Shown: positions 1 through 7,589 of the stretch, one piece after another | Layout: every line of letters starts with the position of its first letter | How positions within the stretch are numbered: position 1 is the first letter of the stretch | Source of the DNA: Flavobacteriales bacterium | GTDB taxonomy: Bacteria; Bacteroidota; Bacteroidia; Flavobacteriales_D; Crocinitomicaceae | Direction of reading: 5' to 3' | NCBI GenBank assembly: GCA_947496835.1 | Contig: CANMFV010000009.1 | Span: forward strand, 1 to 14,632 | DNA: 14,632 nucleotides | The notes under the pieces: generated by a model | The model's database searches: none | Told to the model about the DNA's origin: nothing | Seen by the model: only the letters and a program-made list of their open reading frames with translations | Position numbers and translations under genes: made by a program

Positions 1-910
1 AATCTTTCGAGCTGGATCGACTTATCAGGTTCGCAAGGGTACATATTTAAGAGCCTCCTATGGACAAGGATTCCGCTTTCCAACAATCACCGAACGTTAC
101 ATTAAAACAGGAGTAGGAAATTTCGGGGTCTTCCCAAATCCTAATTTGAAACCTGAAAGCAGTTGGAATGCTGAAATTGGTGTAAAACAAGGAATCAAGG
201 TAGGTAATGTATTGGGATATTTAGACATTGCTGGATTCTGGCAAGAATACCAAAACACCATCGAATACATGTTTGGGATTTGGCACGAATTAACTTCTGT
301 CCAATCAATGGGGTCAAGTGCAGGATTCATGTTTTTAAACACGGGTAATTCACGCGTTACGGGCATCGATGTTTCCTATGCTGGAAAGGCACAAACGTCT
401 AAAAAAAGTGAAATCTCTTTTTTAATGGGATACAACTACATTATTCCTACAACCTTAAGCCCAAATTTTGTCTATGCCACTGATTCCTTGAACCGCGTAT
501 TTACGTATCAATCCACCTCATTGGATCCGAGTAAAGGAATCTTAAAATACCGCTTCCTTCACAATGTCAAATTGGATGCGGAACATACTTGGAATAAAAA
601 ATATGCGTTCGGTATCAGTGCGAAGTACTTTTCCAAAATGGTCAATATGGATGCGATCATTAAGGATTTCGAGCAAATTACGGTGGACAATGAATTGCTT
701 CAAGATTTAAAGTACATGGATTATTTTGATGCGCATCGTTTTGGAAATTGGATTTTTGATGCACGGATTTCATTTAATTTTTCAGAACTGCATAAGTTAG
801 CACTTATTGGAAGTAATATTCTCAATAGAACCTATTCGTTGAGACCGCTAAAAATTGAGGCTCCACGAACGATAATGGTGCAATATACCTATCGAATAGA
901 AGGTAAATAA
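1..910 (+). CDS. TonB-dependent outer-membrane receptor, C-terminal part (5'-truncated)
   Basis: The gene is open from the window edge (first complete codon at base 2), giving about 302 residues with no N-terminus. The visible part is the C-terminal half of a 22-strand outer-membrane barrel that takes up a ligand using TonB/ExbBD energy. The family signature is near the start: an RASYGQGFRFPT segment (TonB boxes of this type read 'YG.GFR.PT'), then PNPNLKPESSWNAE, matching the conserved 'NP.LKPE.S...E.G' strand. Alternating aromatic and polar strands follow. The end, NILNRTY...RP..IEAPRTIMVQYTYRIEGK, fits the usual 'N..N..Y...RP....PR....' final strands, although the protein ends in Lys rather than the usual terminal aromatic residue. 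The plug domain and any carboxypeptidase-like N-terminal domain lie outside the window, so the ligand (siderophore, cobalamin, sugar) cannot be told. The stop codon abuts the convergent cinA stop with no spacer. Confidence 0.88.
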   Translation, partial: IFRAGSTYQVRKGTYLRASYGQGFRFPTITERYIKTGVGNFGVFPNPNLKPESSWNAEIGVKQGIKVGNVLGYLDIAGFWQEYQNTIEYMFGIWHELTSVQSMGSSAGFMFLNTGNSRVTGIDVSYAGKAQTSKKSEISFLMGYNYIIPTTLSPNFVYATDSLNRVFTYQSTSLDPSKGILKYRFLHNVKLDAEHTWNKKYAFGISAKYFSKMVNMDAIIKDFEQITVDNELLQDLKYMDYFDAHRFGNWIFDARISFNFSELHKLALIGSNILNRTYSLRPLKIEAPRTIMVQYTYRIEGK

Positions 911-2149
911 CTAGCTTTTTGATAATTCGTATCTCAACCAATTTAAAGCACTTAATACGGTCATTTGAATGTTCCGCTCTCGGTTGTCTCCGAACTGAAA
1001 TTTACGTGCAATCGTTTTTCCTGAAATGCATAATCCAACCCAAACCAATCCGACAGGTTTATCAATTGTTCCTCCGAGTGGACCAGCGATTCCAGTAGTA
1101 GAAATACACACATCAACACCCAGTTTCTTTGCGCCGTTTTCGGCCATTTCTACTGCAACTTGTTCACTTACGGCTCCTTCTGAAAGTAGCGAGTCCACTG
1201 AAACACCACAAATTCGATGCTTAAGGTCGTTGGAATAGGTGAGAAGCGAACCCATAAAATAATCTGATGCTCCAGAAATACTTGTTATTTGTTGTGCTAA
1301 AAGTCCACTCGTGCAACTTTCAACCGAACCAATTGTTTTTCGTTCGTTCTTCAATAATTTCCCAATTACTTCAGGTAAAGAATCATTTTCATAGCCGAAA
1401 ACGGCTTCTGGTAGTCTTGTAGCCAATTCTTGAAAAAATTCCATGATTTCCGCTTGATCTTCTTTTCCTTCATATGAAGTAATGCGTAATTTCACAATTC
1501 CTGGCGAGGGAAGGTATGCTAATCCAAATCCTCTTTCTCGAATTCGGTCTTCCCAATCACTTATTTGTTCTGCTAAAAATGATTCGCCAATTCCTTGTGT
1601 TAATGCCGTGTAGTGATACATTGCTTTTAATTGGAACCGTTGCATTAACCTTGGGATCAATTCTTCCAAAACAATTCCTTTCATCTCATAGGGAACACCC
1701 GGTAATGAAACACAGTAGCGTCCATTCTTTTCGAACATCATACCAGCCGCAGTCCCGTAATTATTTGAGAGTATTTCAGCATCGACAGGCAAAGCTGCTT
1801 GTTGAATATTTGACTCAAGCATAGGGCGATTGCGAGAGGTAAAATAAGCTTCAATTTTCGCTAATGTAGGTTGATGTATTTCGAGTTTTGTGTCGAAATA
1901 TTCACAAAGGGTATGTTTGGTAATGTCATCCTTTGTTGGACCAAGTCCGCCAGTGATAATGACACATGTCGTTTCAGGGTAACATTGATCCAAAGCTTGA
2001 AGGATACGGTCCTTATCATCTGCGATAACAAGTGAACGTGTCACTCGTGCACCAATTTTGGATAATTCTTGTCCTAACCACGAAGCATTTGTATTGATGG
2101 TTTGCCCAATCAACAATTCATCTCCAATGGCTAGTATTTCAATGTTCAT
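911..2149 (-). CDS. cinA: CinA-family protein: MoCF-like domain plus nicotinamide-nucleotide amidase domain
   Basis: A 412-residue protein of normal two-domain CinA length. The N-terminal MoCF/COG1058 domain (about 1-170) has ILAIGDELLIGQTINTN and VIITGGLGPTKDD. The C-terminal PncC-type amidase domain (about 258-410) has the VESCTSG motif with likely nucleophile Ser278, then GAVS (325-328) and TTGIAGPLGGTIDKPVG (351-367). The family usually reads ESCTGG, so the second Gly is Ser here. Known members deamidate NMN to nicotinate mononucleotide and may have an ADP-ribose pyrophosphatase activity in the N-terminal domain. The competence link applies to some Gram-positives and should not be assumed. 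It is the last gene of the lpxD operon: its ATG overlaps the rlmD stop as ATGA, which suggests translational coupling, and there is no Shine-Dalgarno sequence. No terminator is visible before the opposing TonB receptor gene. Confidence 0.93.
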   Translation of the reverse strand: MNIEILAIGDELLIGQTINTNASWLGQELSKIGARVTRSLVIADDKDRILQALDQCYPETTCVIITGGLGPTKDDITKHTLCEYFDTKLEIHQPTLAKIEAYFTSRNRPMLESNIQQAALPVDAEILSNNYGTAAGMMFEKNGRYCVSLPGVPYEMKGIVLEELIPRLMQRFQLKAMYHYTALTQGIGESFLAEQISDWEDRIRERGFGLAYLPSPGIVKLRITSYEGKEDQAEIMEFFQELATRLPEAVFGYENDSLPEVIGKLLKNERKTIGSVESCTSGLLAQQITSISGASDYFMGSLLTYSNDLKHRICGVSVDSLLSEGAVSEQVAVEMAENGAKKLGVDVCISTTGIAGPLGGTIDKPVGLVWVGLCISGKTIARKFQFGDNRERNIQMTVLSALNWLRYELSKS

Positions 2150-3573
2150 TTTCGAACGAATTTAGCAATAGATTCTATGTGTCCTGTATGTGGGAATTGA
2201 TCAGCTAGCGCATATTTCTCAAGCACATATCCTGCTTCATTCAAGGTATTTGCATCCCTTGCTTGTGTAGAAGGATTACAGGAGATATAAACAATGTGCT
2301 TCGCTCCTAAATCAATGACTTTCTGTAATGTTTTTGGTGCAATTCCGGCTCTTGGAGGATCTAAAACAATGCACGAAATATTTCCTTGATAATTCGGATA
2401 TTCTTTCAAAAATTTCCCGACATCTGCTGCGTAAAAATCGATGCTATGAATGCCGTTTTTCTTTGCATTTTCTTTCGCGTCTTCGATGGCTTTCTCCACG
2501 ATATCAACTCCAACGATACGCACCGATGGATTTCGCTTTGCTAACAATTGTCCAATTGTTCCAGTTCCACAGAATAAATCCATCACGACTTTTTCTTCAG
2601 GAATAGGTTCTTCAAAAACATAATCAAGTGCTTTTGCGTAGAGTAATTCAGCGCAAGATGGATTTGTTTGAAAGAAACTTTCCATGGATATTTGAAAGGT
2701 CAATCCGGAGAGAACTTCTTCGATTACTTCTTGACCGAAAATCAATTTGGACGTTCCATTTTCAATTTTCGCACGGTCTGCAACATTGTCATTTTCTGTG
2801 TGCCATAATCCAGCAATACGTCCAGGCAAAAGTTTTTGCAAAAATTCTGCGAATTTCGAAACATCAAATTGATTCTCTATATCAGAGGATGTCACCAAGT
2901 TCAACAACAATTGGTTGGTGTGAAAAGATTTCCGAACAACAATGTGACGGAAAAACCCTGTTTTTTTCGGAGGATGCCAAGCTAAAAGGTTCGTTGCTTT
3001 TAGGTATAGCCGAATTTCGCGAAGTTTCGTTTCCCATTCTTCATCGAACATACCAGATGCTTTGTTCAAGCTTTCAACTTTCCACCAGGTTCCTCTGCGT
3101 TTAAATCCTAATGCAAAAGCTTCGTCTAATTCTTCGTTTGTTTCTAAATCGTGTTCGATACACGAGAAACTATATTCCATTTTATTTCGATAGAAATAAT
3201 GCTTCGGAGAGGAAATCAAGCCGTCGAAGCGTTCGCGGACGTCTTTAATGCCACTTAATCGTTCGAAGTTCGTTAATGTAGATTCTTGTTTAACTTCTTC
3301 TTGCTTTGTTACTGGAACATGAATGTATGGTCCGCCCGAAATTTCTTGAAAACGCTGTTCGGTTTCAAACTCCGATCGTTTTTCAACCTCCATTAACTTA
3401 GCTTCCGCGTAGTTTTTGCGTTTTGTTTCAACGCGCACACGCACTGTTTGCCCAGGAAAAGTATTGTCAACAAAAACAACAAATTGTCCGTGTTCTGTTT
3501 CTAATTTTGCAATCCCTCGTCCACCGAAAGCGTAGTCCGTAATTTGAACGGAAATTTCATCACCTCTTTTCAT
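2146..3573 (-). CDS. rlmD: RumA/RlmD-type 23S rRNA (uracil-5-)-methyltransferase lacking Fe-S cysteines
   Basis: 475 residues. Members of the family methylate C5 of a uridine in 23S rRNA (U1939 for RlmD, U747 for RlmC) using S-adenosylmethionine. The N-terminal TRAM domain (about 3-64) holds DYAFGGRGIAKLE. The Rossmann methyltransferase domain has SFFQTNP (299-305), SAM motif DLFCGTGTIGQLLA (332-345), VLDPPRAG (403-410), the catalytic loop YISCNPSTQARD with nucleophile Cys432, and HTGHIES with likely general base Glu467. The oddity is that the usual C-x5-C-x2-C cluster before the core domain is replaced by residues 70-90 with no Cys, and the fourth ligand in the VDI..C.L region is replaced near Lys171. 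Only Cys138 and Cys307 occur before the SAM motif. The ATG overlaps the lpxA stop by one base (TAATG), with an SD-like AGAGGG eight bases upstream. The choice between RlmD, RlmC and TrmA-like targets is inferred, so the symbol is provisional. Confidence 0.87.
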   Translation of the reverse strand: MKRGDEISVQITDYAFGGRGIAKLETEHGQFVVFVDNTFPGQTVRVRVETKRKNYAEAKLMEVEKRSEFETEQRFQEISGGPYIHVPVTKQEEVKQESTLTNFERLSGIKDVRERFDGLISSPKHYFYRNKMEYSFSCIEHDLETNEELDEAFALGFKRRGTWWKVESLNKASGMFDEEWETKLREIRLYLKATNLLAWHPPKKTGFFRHIVVRKSFHTNQLLLNLVTSSDIENQFDVSKFAEFLQKLLPGRIAGLWHTENDNVADRAKIENGTSKLIFGQEVIEEVLSGLTFQISMESFFQTNPSCAELLYAKALDYVFEEPIPEEKVVMDLFCGTGTIGQLLAKRNPSVRIVGVDIVEKAIEDAKENAKKNGIHSIDFYAADVGKFLKEYPNYQGNISCIVLDPPRAGIAPKTLQKVIDLGAKHIVYISCNPSTQARDANTLNEAGYVLEKYALADQFPHTGHIESIAKFVRK

Positions 3574-4349
3574 TAAATCATCCCTCTGATTACGCCTTTA
3601 TCTGAAGATTGAATGAAACCAAGAATTTCATCTCGTAATGGCGTTTTATCCATACTTTGAAGTACGGCATCTATCCCCTTTGAAAGGTTGCTATTTTGAA
3701 CATAAATGGTTCGATAGATGTCTTCAATTTCGCGTACTTGTTCATCGGAATAACCTCTTCTTCTTAATCCAACTGAATTAACTCCTGCAAACGTTAATGG
3801 CTCACGAGCTGCTTTGATAAAAGGGGGTACATCTTTTCGAATTAACGAGGCTCCGCCAATAAATGCGTGCTTTCCGATGTGAGCGAATTGCTGTGCCGCT
3901 ACTTTTCCCTCAAGAATGGCGTAATCATCAATGATGACATGTCCAGATAATCCGGTGTAGCTTGCTAGAATAACATTATTTCCAATCTGGCAATCATGTG
4001 CAACATGAACATAGGTCATAAGTAAGCAGTTGTCACCAATGGCTGTTTTCATTTTATCACTCGTTCCGCGGTGAATCGTCACGCACTCGCGGATTTTTGT
4101 ATTGTTGCCAATTTCCACGGTTGTGTATTCATTGTCAAACTTTAAATCCTGTGGAACAACACCGAGTACGGCACCAGGAAAAACTTCGCAATCTTCTCCA
4201 ATTCGTGTCCCGGGATACAAGGCAACATTGGAATGTATTCTTGTGCCATTTCCAATAATTACATCTTCGTGGATGACAGCGAATGGGTCAATTCGGACGT
4301 TTTGTCCAATTTGGGCATCTTTCGAAACCGAGGCTAGTGATGAAATCAT
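3573..4349 (-). CDS. lpxA: Acyl-ACP--UDP-N-acetylglucosamine O-acyltransferase
   Basis: 258 residues, close to the E. coli length of 262. It transfers a 3-hydroxyacyl chain from ACP to O3 of UDP-GlcNAc, the first step of lipid A synthesis, in the cytoplasm as a trimer. Left-handed beta-helix hexapeptide repeats fill residues 1-180 (for example IGQNVR, IGNGTR, IGEDCE, IGNNVI, IGKHAF), followed by a C-terminal helical region (200-258) that begins GLRRRGYS. By alignment from memory with the E. coli enzyme, QDLK (67-70) keeps the substrate-binding Asp74 and Lys76, VHVAHDC (114-120) keeps His122 and catalytic His125 (here His118), and SGHV keeps His144 (here His137). The Gly that sets acyl length in E. 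coli (G173) is also present. The counterpart of His160 is Gln153. The gene follows the lpxC/fabZ stop directly (TAA then ATG, no spacer). Confidence 0.96.
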   Translation of the reverse strand: MISSLASVSKDAQIGQNVRIDPFAVIHEDVIIGNGTRIHSNVALYPGTRIGEDCEVFPGAVLGVVPQDLKFDNEYTTVEIGNNTKIRECVTIHRGTSDKMKTAIGDNCLLMTYVHVAHDCQIGNNVILASYTGLSGHVIIDDYAILEGKVAAQQFAHIGKHAFIGGASLIRKDVPPFIKAAREPLTFAGVNSVGLRRRGYSDEQVREIEDIYRTIYVQNSNLSKGIDAVLQSMDKTPLRDEILGFIQSSDKGVIRGMI

Positions 4350-5750
4350 TTATTCTTTGTCTTTGATTATTTGCGCAAGCATACTTGCTTCTGAAACGAC
4401 TTTTCCGTTCACATATGCTTTACCTGTCATCTCAACTAAACCGCGTCGGATGGGAGAATTTAATACTAATTCGAACACAACAGCATCTCCAGGCATCACT
4501 TTTTGTTTAAAACGAACATTGTCAATTTTCATGAAATACGTCGAATATAAATGCGGATCTTCTACTTTCGTCAAAGCAAAAATACCACCCACTTGTGCCA
4601 TTGCTTCAATTTGAAGTACCCCTGGAAAAATTGGATTACCAGGGAAATGTCCAGTAAACTGAGGCTCATTCATGGTGATGTTTTTAACGCCTAAAATTGA
4701 GTTCTCATGAATCTCGATGATTTTATCCACCATTAGAAACGGATATCGGTGCGGTAAAATGCGCTCAATATCATTAATGTCATAAATTGGATTTTTCGTT
4801 AAGTCGAAATGACGACCTTGGTTTTGTTGTTTCTTTATTTGTTCTTTCAACACTTTAGCAAATCGAACATTTCCAGAATGTCCAGGACGTGCAGCAAGGA
4901 TATGTGCTTTAATTGGTTTACCAACCAAGGCTAAGTCACCTACAATGTCTAGTAATTTATGACGAGCAGGCTCATTTTCGTATTGTAATTTTGTACTGTT
5001 CAGCACGCCAATTCCATCAATCGAAATTTGAAGTTTTTCCTTTCCGAGAAGTTTTGCTAGACGATCTAGTTCTTCTTGTGCGACATCTGTACGATCGACA
5101 AGAACGATAGCATTGTCTAAATCACCACCTTTGATGAGGTTGTTGCTTGCCAAATATTCTAATTCTCTCAAGAAAACAAAGGTTCTACATTTTGCGATCT
5201 CCTTTTTAAAATCTGAAAGTTGGTACATGCTTGCGTGCTGTGTTCCAAGAACAGGAGAATTATAATCAACCATTACAGTTAATCGATAATTCACATCAGG
5301 AATAGCAAGAAATTCAATGCCTTTTTCTAAATCTTCCCAAGGAATATTTTCGTTCAATTCAAAATATTCACGTTCTGCTTTTTGTTCTTCAAAGCCAACG
5401 CGCTCGATTTCATTTACAAAAAGAATCGCACTTCCATCCATGATCGGAATTTCAGGCCCATTGATTTTGATTAAAGCATTGTCAACTTGACATGCGTACA
5501 AAGCGGCCAGTACATGCTCTGTTGTGTAAACACGTGCGCCATTTTGTTCTAATGTTGTACCACGATCGGTTGCAACAACAAAATCCACATCTGCTTTTAT
5601 TATTGGTTGATTTTCTAAGTCAACGCGTTGAAATTTATATCCATGGTTATCAGTTGCCGGACAAATTTCCATTGTTACTGCTTCACCTGTATGTAGTCCA
5701 ACTCCATTAAAAACAATGGATTCTTTGAGTGTGCGTTGTTTTTCTGTCAT
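4350..5750 (-). CDS. lpxC/fabZ: Bifunctional UDP-3-O-acyl-GlcNAc deacetylase / 3-hydroxyacyl-ACP dehydratase fusion
   Basis: 466 residues made of two enzymes. Residues 1-308 are LpxC, the zinc deacetylase that commits to lipid A. It has VFNGVGLHTG (13-22), TTEH with catalytic Glu78 and zinc ligand His79, RHKLLD with zinc ligands His264 and Asp268, and GHSGN with His291. Residues 320-466 are FabZ, the hotdog-fold dehydratase of fatty-acid elongation, with ILPHRYPFLMVDKI (331-344), GHFPGNPIFPG containing catalytic His368, and QIEAMAQ with catalytic Glu382. All key residues of both parts are present, so both should be active. About 26 extra residues lie in the LpxC part around 219-246 compared with E. 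coli, rich in charged helix (EELDRLAKLLGKEK). This fusion is a known feature of many Bacteroidota. It starts five bases after lpxD and has no Shine-Dalgarno sequence. Confidence 0.97.
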   Translation of the reverse strand: MTEKQRTLKESIVFNGVGLHTGEAVTMEICPATDNHGYKFQRVDLENQPIIKADVDFVVATDRGTTLEQNGARVYTTEHVLAALYACQVDNALIKINGPEIPIMDGSAILFVNEIERVGFEEQKAEREYFELNENIPWEDLEKGIEFLAIPDVNYRLTVMVDYNSPVLGTQHASMYQLSDFKKEIAKCRTFVFLRELEYLASNNLIKGGDLDNAIVLVDRTDVAQEELDRLAKLLGKEKLQISIDGIGVLNSTKLQYENEPARHKLLDIVGDLALVGKPIKAHILAARPGHSGNVRFAKVLKEQIKKQQNQGRHFDLTKNPIYDINDIERILPHRYPFLMVDKIIEIHENSILGVKNITMNEPQFTGHFPGNPIFPGVLQIEAMAQVGGIFALTKVEDPHLYSTYFMKIDNVRFKQKVMPGDAVVFELVLNSPIRRGLVEMTGKAYVNGKVVSEASMLAQIIKDKE

Positions 5751-5755
5751 TCTGT

Positions 5756-6796
5756 TTATTTTTTCATGAGTTCTTTAATCTGTGTTTCGAACTCACTTAT
5801 TTTTGAAAGGATAAAAGGTAGTTTTCTAAAGCCTATGTAGGATCTTTTGAAGTCATGGTGATTAATGGCAGGAGAACCCATCAATGTGTCGGCTGACTTT
5901 ATTGAGGCTGGAACTCCCGATTGCGCGACGATTTTTGTCTCATCCGTGATGTATAGGTGTCCCGCGATTCCCGCTTGACCACCAATCATGACGTGTTTAC
6001 CAATTTTAGCTGATCCAGCTATTCCAACTTGAGCAGCCATAGCGGTGTGTTCACCTATTTCCACGTTATGAGCAATTTGACAGAGGTTGTCAATTTTTAC
6101 ACCTTTACGAATGAACGTAGAACCCATAGTTGCACGGTCAATGGAACAATTGGAACCAATTTCGACGTCGTCTTCAATGACTACATTACCAATTTGTGGA
6201 ATCTTTTGATAGGCACGATTTTCATCAGGAGCATAACCAAAGCCATCTGATCCAATCACTGTCCCAGCGTGAATTATAACGTTGTTTCCAATAATGCAAT
6301 CTGCATAAATGCTCACATTGGCAAACAGAATGGAGTTGTCACCTATTTGAACGTTATCACCCAAAACGACATTCGGATAGATTTGTACATTGTGACCGAT
6401 TTTCACATGTTGACCAATGTAGGCGAACGCTCCGATGTAAGGATCTGTTCCAATGGATGCAGTTTTATGAATGAAGGATGGTTGCTCAATCTCTGGTTCT
6501 TTGCGATTCATGCTGTTGTAAATCTCCAATAATTTCGCAAAGCAAGCGTAGGCATCATCCACGCGAATGAGTGTCAATGTGGCTGGAAGTGCTTTTGAAG
6601 GAATAAAGGTTTTATTGACAATGCAAATACTGGATTCAGTCGTGTAGATAAATTCCTCATATTTGGCATTTGAAAGAAAACTCAAAGAACCTTGGTTTCC
6701 TTCTTCAATTTTGGCTAATCCATTTACGCTAGCTGATGGATTCCCATCAACTTCTCCTTGTAAAAGGCCAGCGATTTGTTCGGCTGTAAATTCCAT
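5756..6796 (-). CDS. lpxD: UDP-3-O-(3-hydroxyacyl)glucosamine N-acyltransferase
   Basis: 346 residues, about the E. coli length of 341. It adds the second 3-hydroxyacyl chain, at the amino group freed by LpxC, giving UDP-2,3-diacyl-GlcN. The N-terminal uridine-binding domain spans about 1-105 (LSFLSNAKYEEF at 38-49). A hexapeptide-repeat beta-helix follows (about 108-300: IGAFAYIGQHVKIGHNVQIYPNV and similar), then a C-terminal helix (319-346) ending KELMKK. Conserved points are GSDGFGYAP (182-190), SIDRATMGST (218-227) and QIAHNV with catalytic His243. It is the first gene of a five-gene leftward operon (lpxD, lpxC/fabZ, lpxA, rlmD, cinA). A perfect TAnnTTTG-type promoter element ends four bases before the ATG. 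The ATG is the natural start because the N-terminal domain begins there in homologues. Confidence 0.96.
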   Translation of the reverse strand: MEFTAEQIAGLLQGEVDGNPSASVNGLAKIEEGNQGSLSFLSNAKYEEFIYTTESSICIVNKTFIPSKALPATLTLIRVDDAYACFAKLLEIYNSMNRKEPEIEQPSFIHKTASIGTDPYIGAFAYIGQHVKIGHNVQIYPNVVLGDNVQIGDNSILFANVSIYADCIIGNNVIIHAGTVIGSDGFGYAPDENRAYQKIPQIGNVVIEDDVEIGSNCSIDRATMGSTFIRKGVKIDNLCQIAHNVEIGEHTAMAAQVGIAGSAKIGKHVMIGGQAGIAGHLYITDETKIVAQSGVPASIKSADTLMGSPAINHHDFKRSYIGFRKLPFILSKISEFETQIKELMKK

Positions 6797-6800
6797 TAAC

Positions 6801-6808
6801 CAAAGTTA
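6801..6808 (-). promoter_or_regulatory. Bacteroidota-type -7 promoter element for the lpxD operon
   Basis: On the minus strand the bases read TAACTTTG, a perfect match to the TAnnTTTG consensus. Only GTTA separates it from the lpxD ATG, so transcription would begin at or within a few bases of the start codon. No TTG lies 17-23 bases upstream, only TTT/TTC triplets, so the -33 half is weak. The rest of the 77-base gap to the preceding stop codon is AT-rich and shows no other element I can name. Confidence 0.6.
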
Positions 6809-6873
6809 CAAAAAGGTAGAACGGAGAAACGGAGGTAAAAGTCAATTTATCAACAATAAAAAGTACAATTTTG

Positions 6874-7584
6874 TTAGAAATCTTGTAATTCAACCCTAAT
6901 TTGGTACACTTTGATTTTGTCTTTGAACCAAATGCATTGAACGTGAAGCATTTCTTTTGTGCGATTATTTGTTCTAAACACCAGGCCGTGAATGGGTTTC
7001 GGATGAAGCGTCAATTGTGAATCACCGAACGAAAATCGACCATATTTTCGAATAAGTTGATTTAATTTTTGATCATTTGAAATACCTAAATCTTTCATCT
7101 TTTCTTGAAAAACTTGAGAGGAATCCATGTAAAACAAAAATTCATTTTTCGGGAAAAAGAGAATTTGACCTTTAGCAGAAGATTCAGGTTTTGTTGGAGT
7201 AATTTGAGTCGCTTTTTTTGTTGAAAAGATAACTTCTGAAACAAAACTTTCATCGCCCATTGTCATATAACAATGTGCTTTTTTTCCTTTCGGTGTTTTG
7301 TAATCAATTCGGTACACTTTGTCGAGTCCTTGCTTCTTGCTTTTCCCAAAATCAACAGTGCCATTTTGAATCGTCTTGAGGAATAGGGTTTCTGAAAATC
7401 CTTGTTCCTTGATTTGGTGTGAATTCGTTTGATTTACAACAATCATTCGATTGAATAAATTGTCCTTTACACGGTTCGATGGAAACCAACTGCATCCTTT
7501 GTTATCGAAAAGTGCCAATACCATGACGATTCCGATTCCAAATCCTAATCCGTAATATTTTAATCTTCTAAAAAAATCTTTCAT
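6874..7584 (-). CDS. Membrane-anchored protein of unknown function (possibly DUF4258-like)
   Basis: 236 residues. I do not recognise a function. A basic N-terminus (MKDFFRRLK) precedes one hydrophobic segment (about 11-26, YGLGFGIGIVMVLALF), so it is probably a single-pass inner-membrane protein with the rest in the periplasm. Cys31 follows the segment as DNKGC, which is not a lipobox, so a lipoprotein is unlikely. CSWFPSNRVKD then leads into a region (about 40-120) with NGTVDFGKSKKQGLDKVYRIDY, which reminds me of the 'VDF..S......Y.I' pattern of small Bacteroidota proteins assigned to DUF4258; this is from memory and weak. A Thr/Pro/Ser-rich linker (about 122-140) precedes a second module (141-236) ending in beta-like strands (HVQCIWFKDKIKVYQIRVELQDF). 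Its ATG lies five bases after the U-tract of the trxA terminator, so its own promoter and ribosome site are unclear. Confidence 0.72.
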   Translation of the reverse strand: MKDFFRRLKYYGLGFGIGIVMVLALFDNKGCSWFPSNRVKDNLFNRMIVVNQTNSHQIKEQGFSETLFLKTIQNGTVDFGKSKKQGLDKVYRIDYKTPKGKKAHCYMTMGDESFVSEVIFSTKKATQITPTKPESSAKGQILFFPKNEFLFYMDSSQVFQEKMKDLGISNDQKLNQLIRKYGRFSFGDSQLTLHPKPIHGLVFRTNNRTKEMLHVQCIWFKDKIKVYQIRVELQDF

Positions 7585-7589
7585 GGCAT

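Noticed and set aside
2628..3104. A 158-codon plus-strand open frame opposite rlmD
   Set aside because: It is antisense to the methyltransferase core and its composition (many Arg, Leu, Phe, Cys) is typical of a reverse-complement reading.
4102..4614. A 170-codon plus-strand open frame across the lpxA/lpxC-fabZ junction
   Set aside because: It is antisense to two genes with complete catalytic motifs, its translation has no recognisable domain, and no promoter or start signal precedes it.
7489..7494. Possible lipoprotein cysteine (Cys31) in the unknown membrane protein
   Set aside because: The residues before it (DNKG) do not form a lipobox; a plain membrane anchor fits better.
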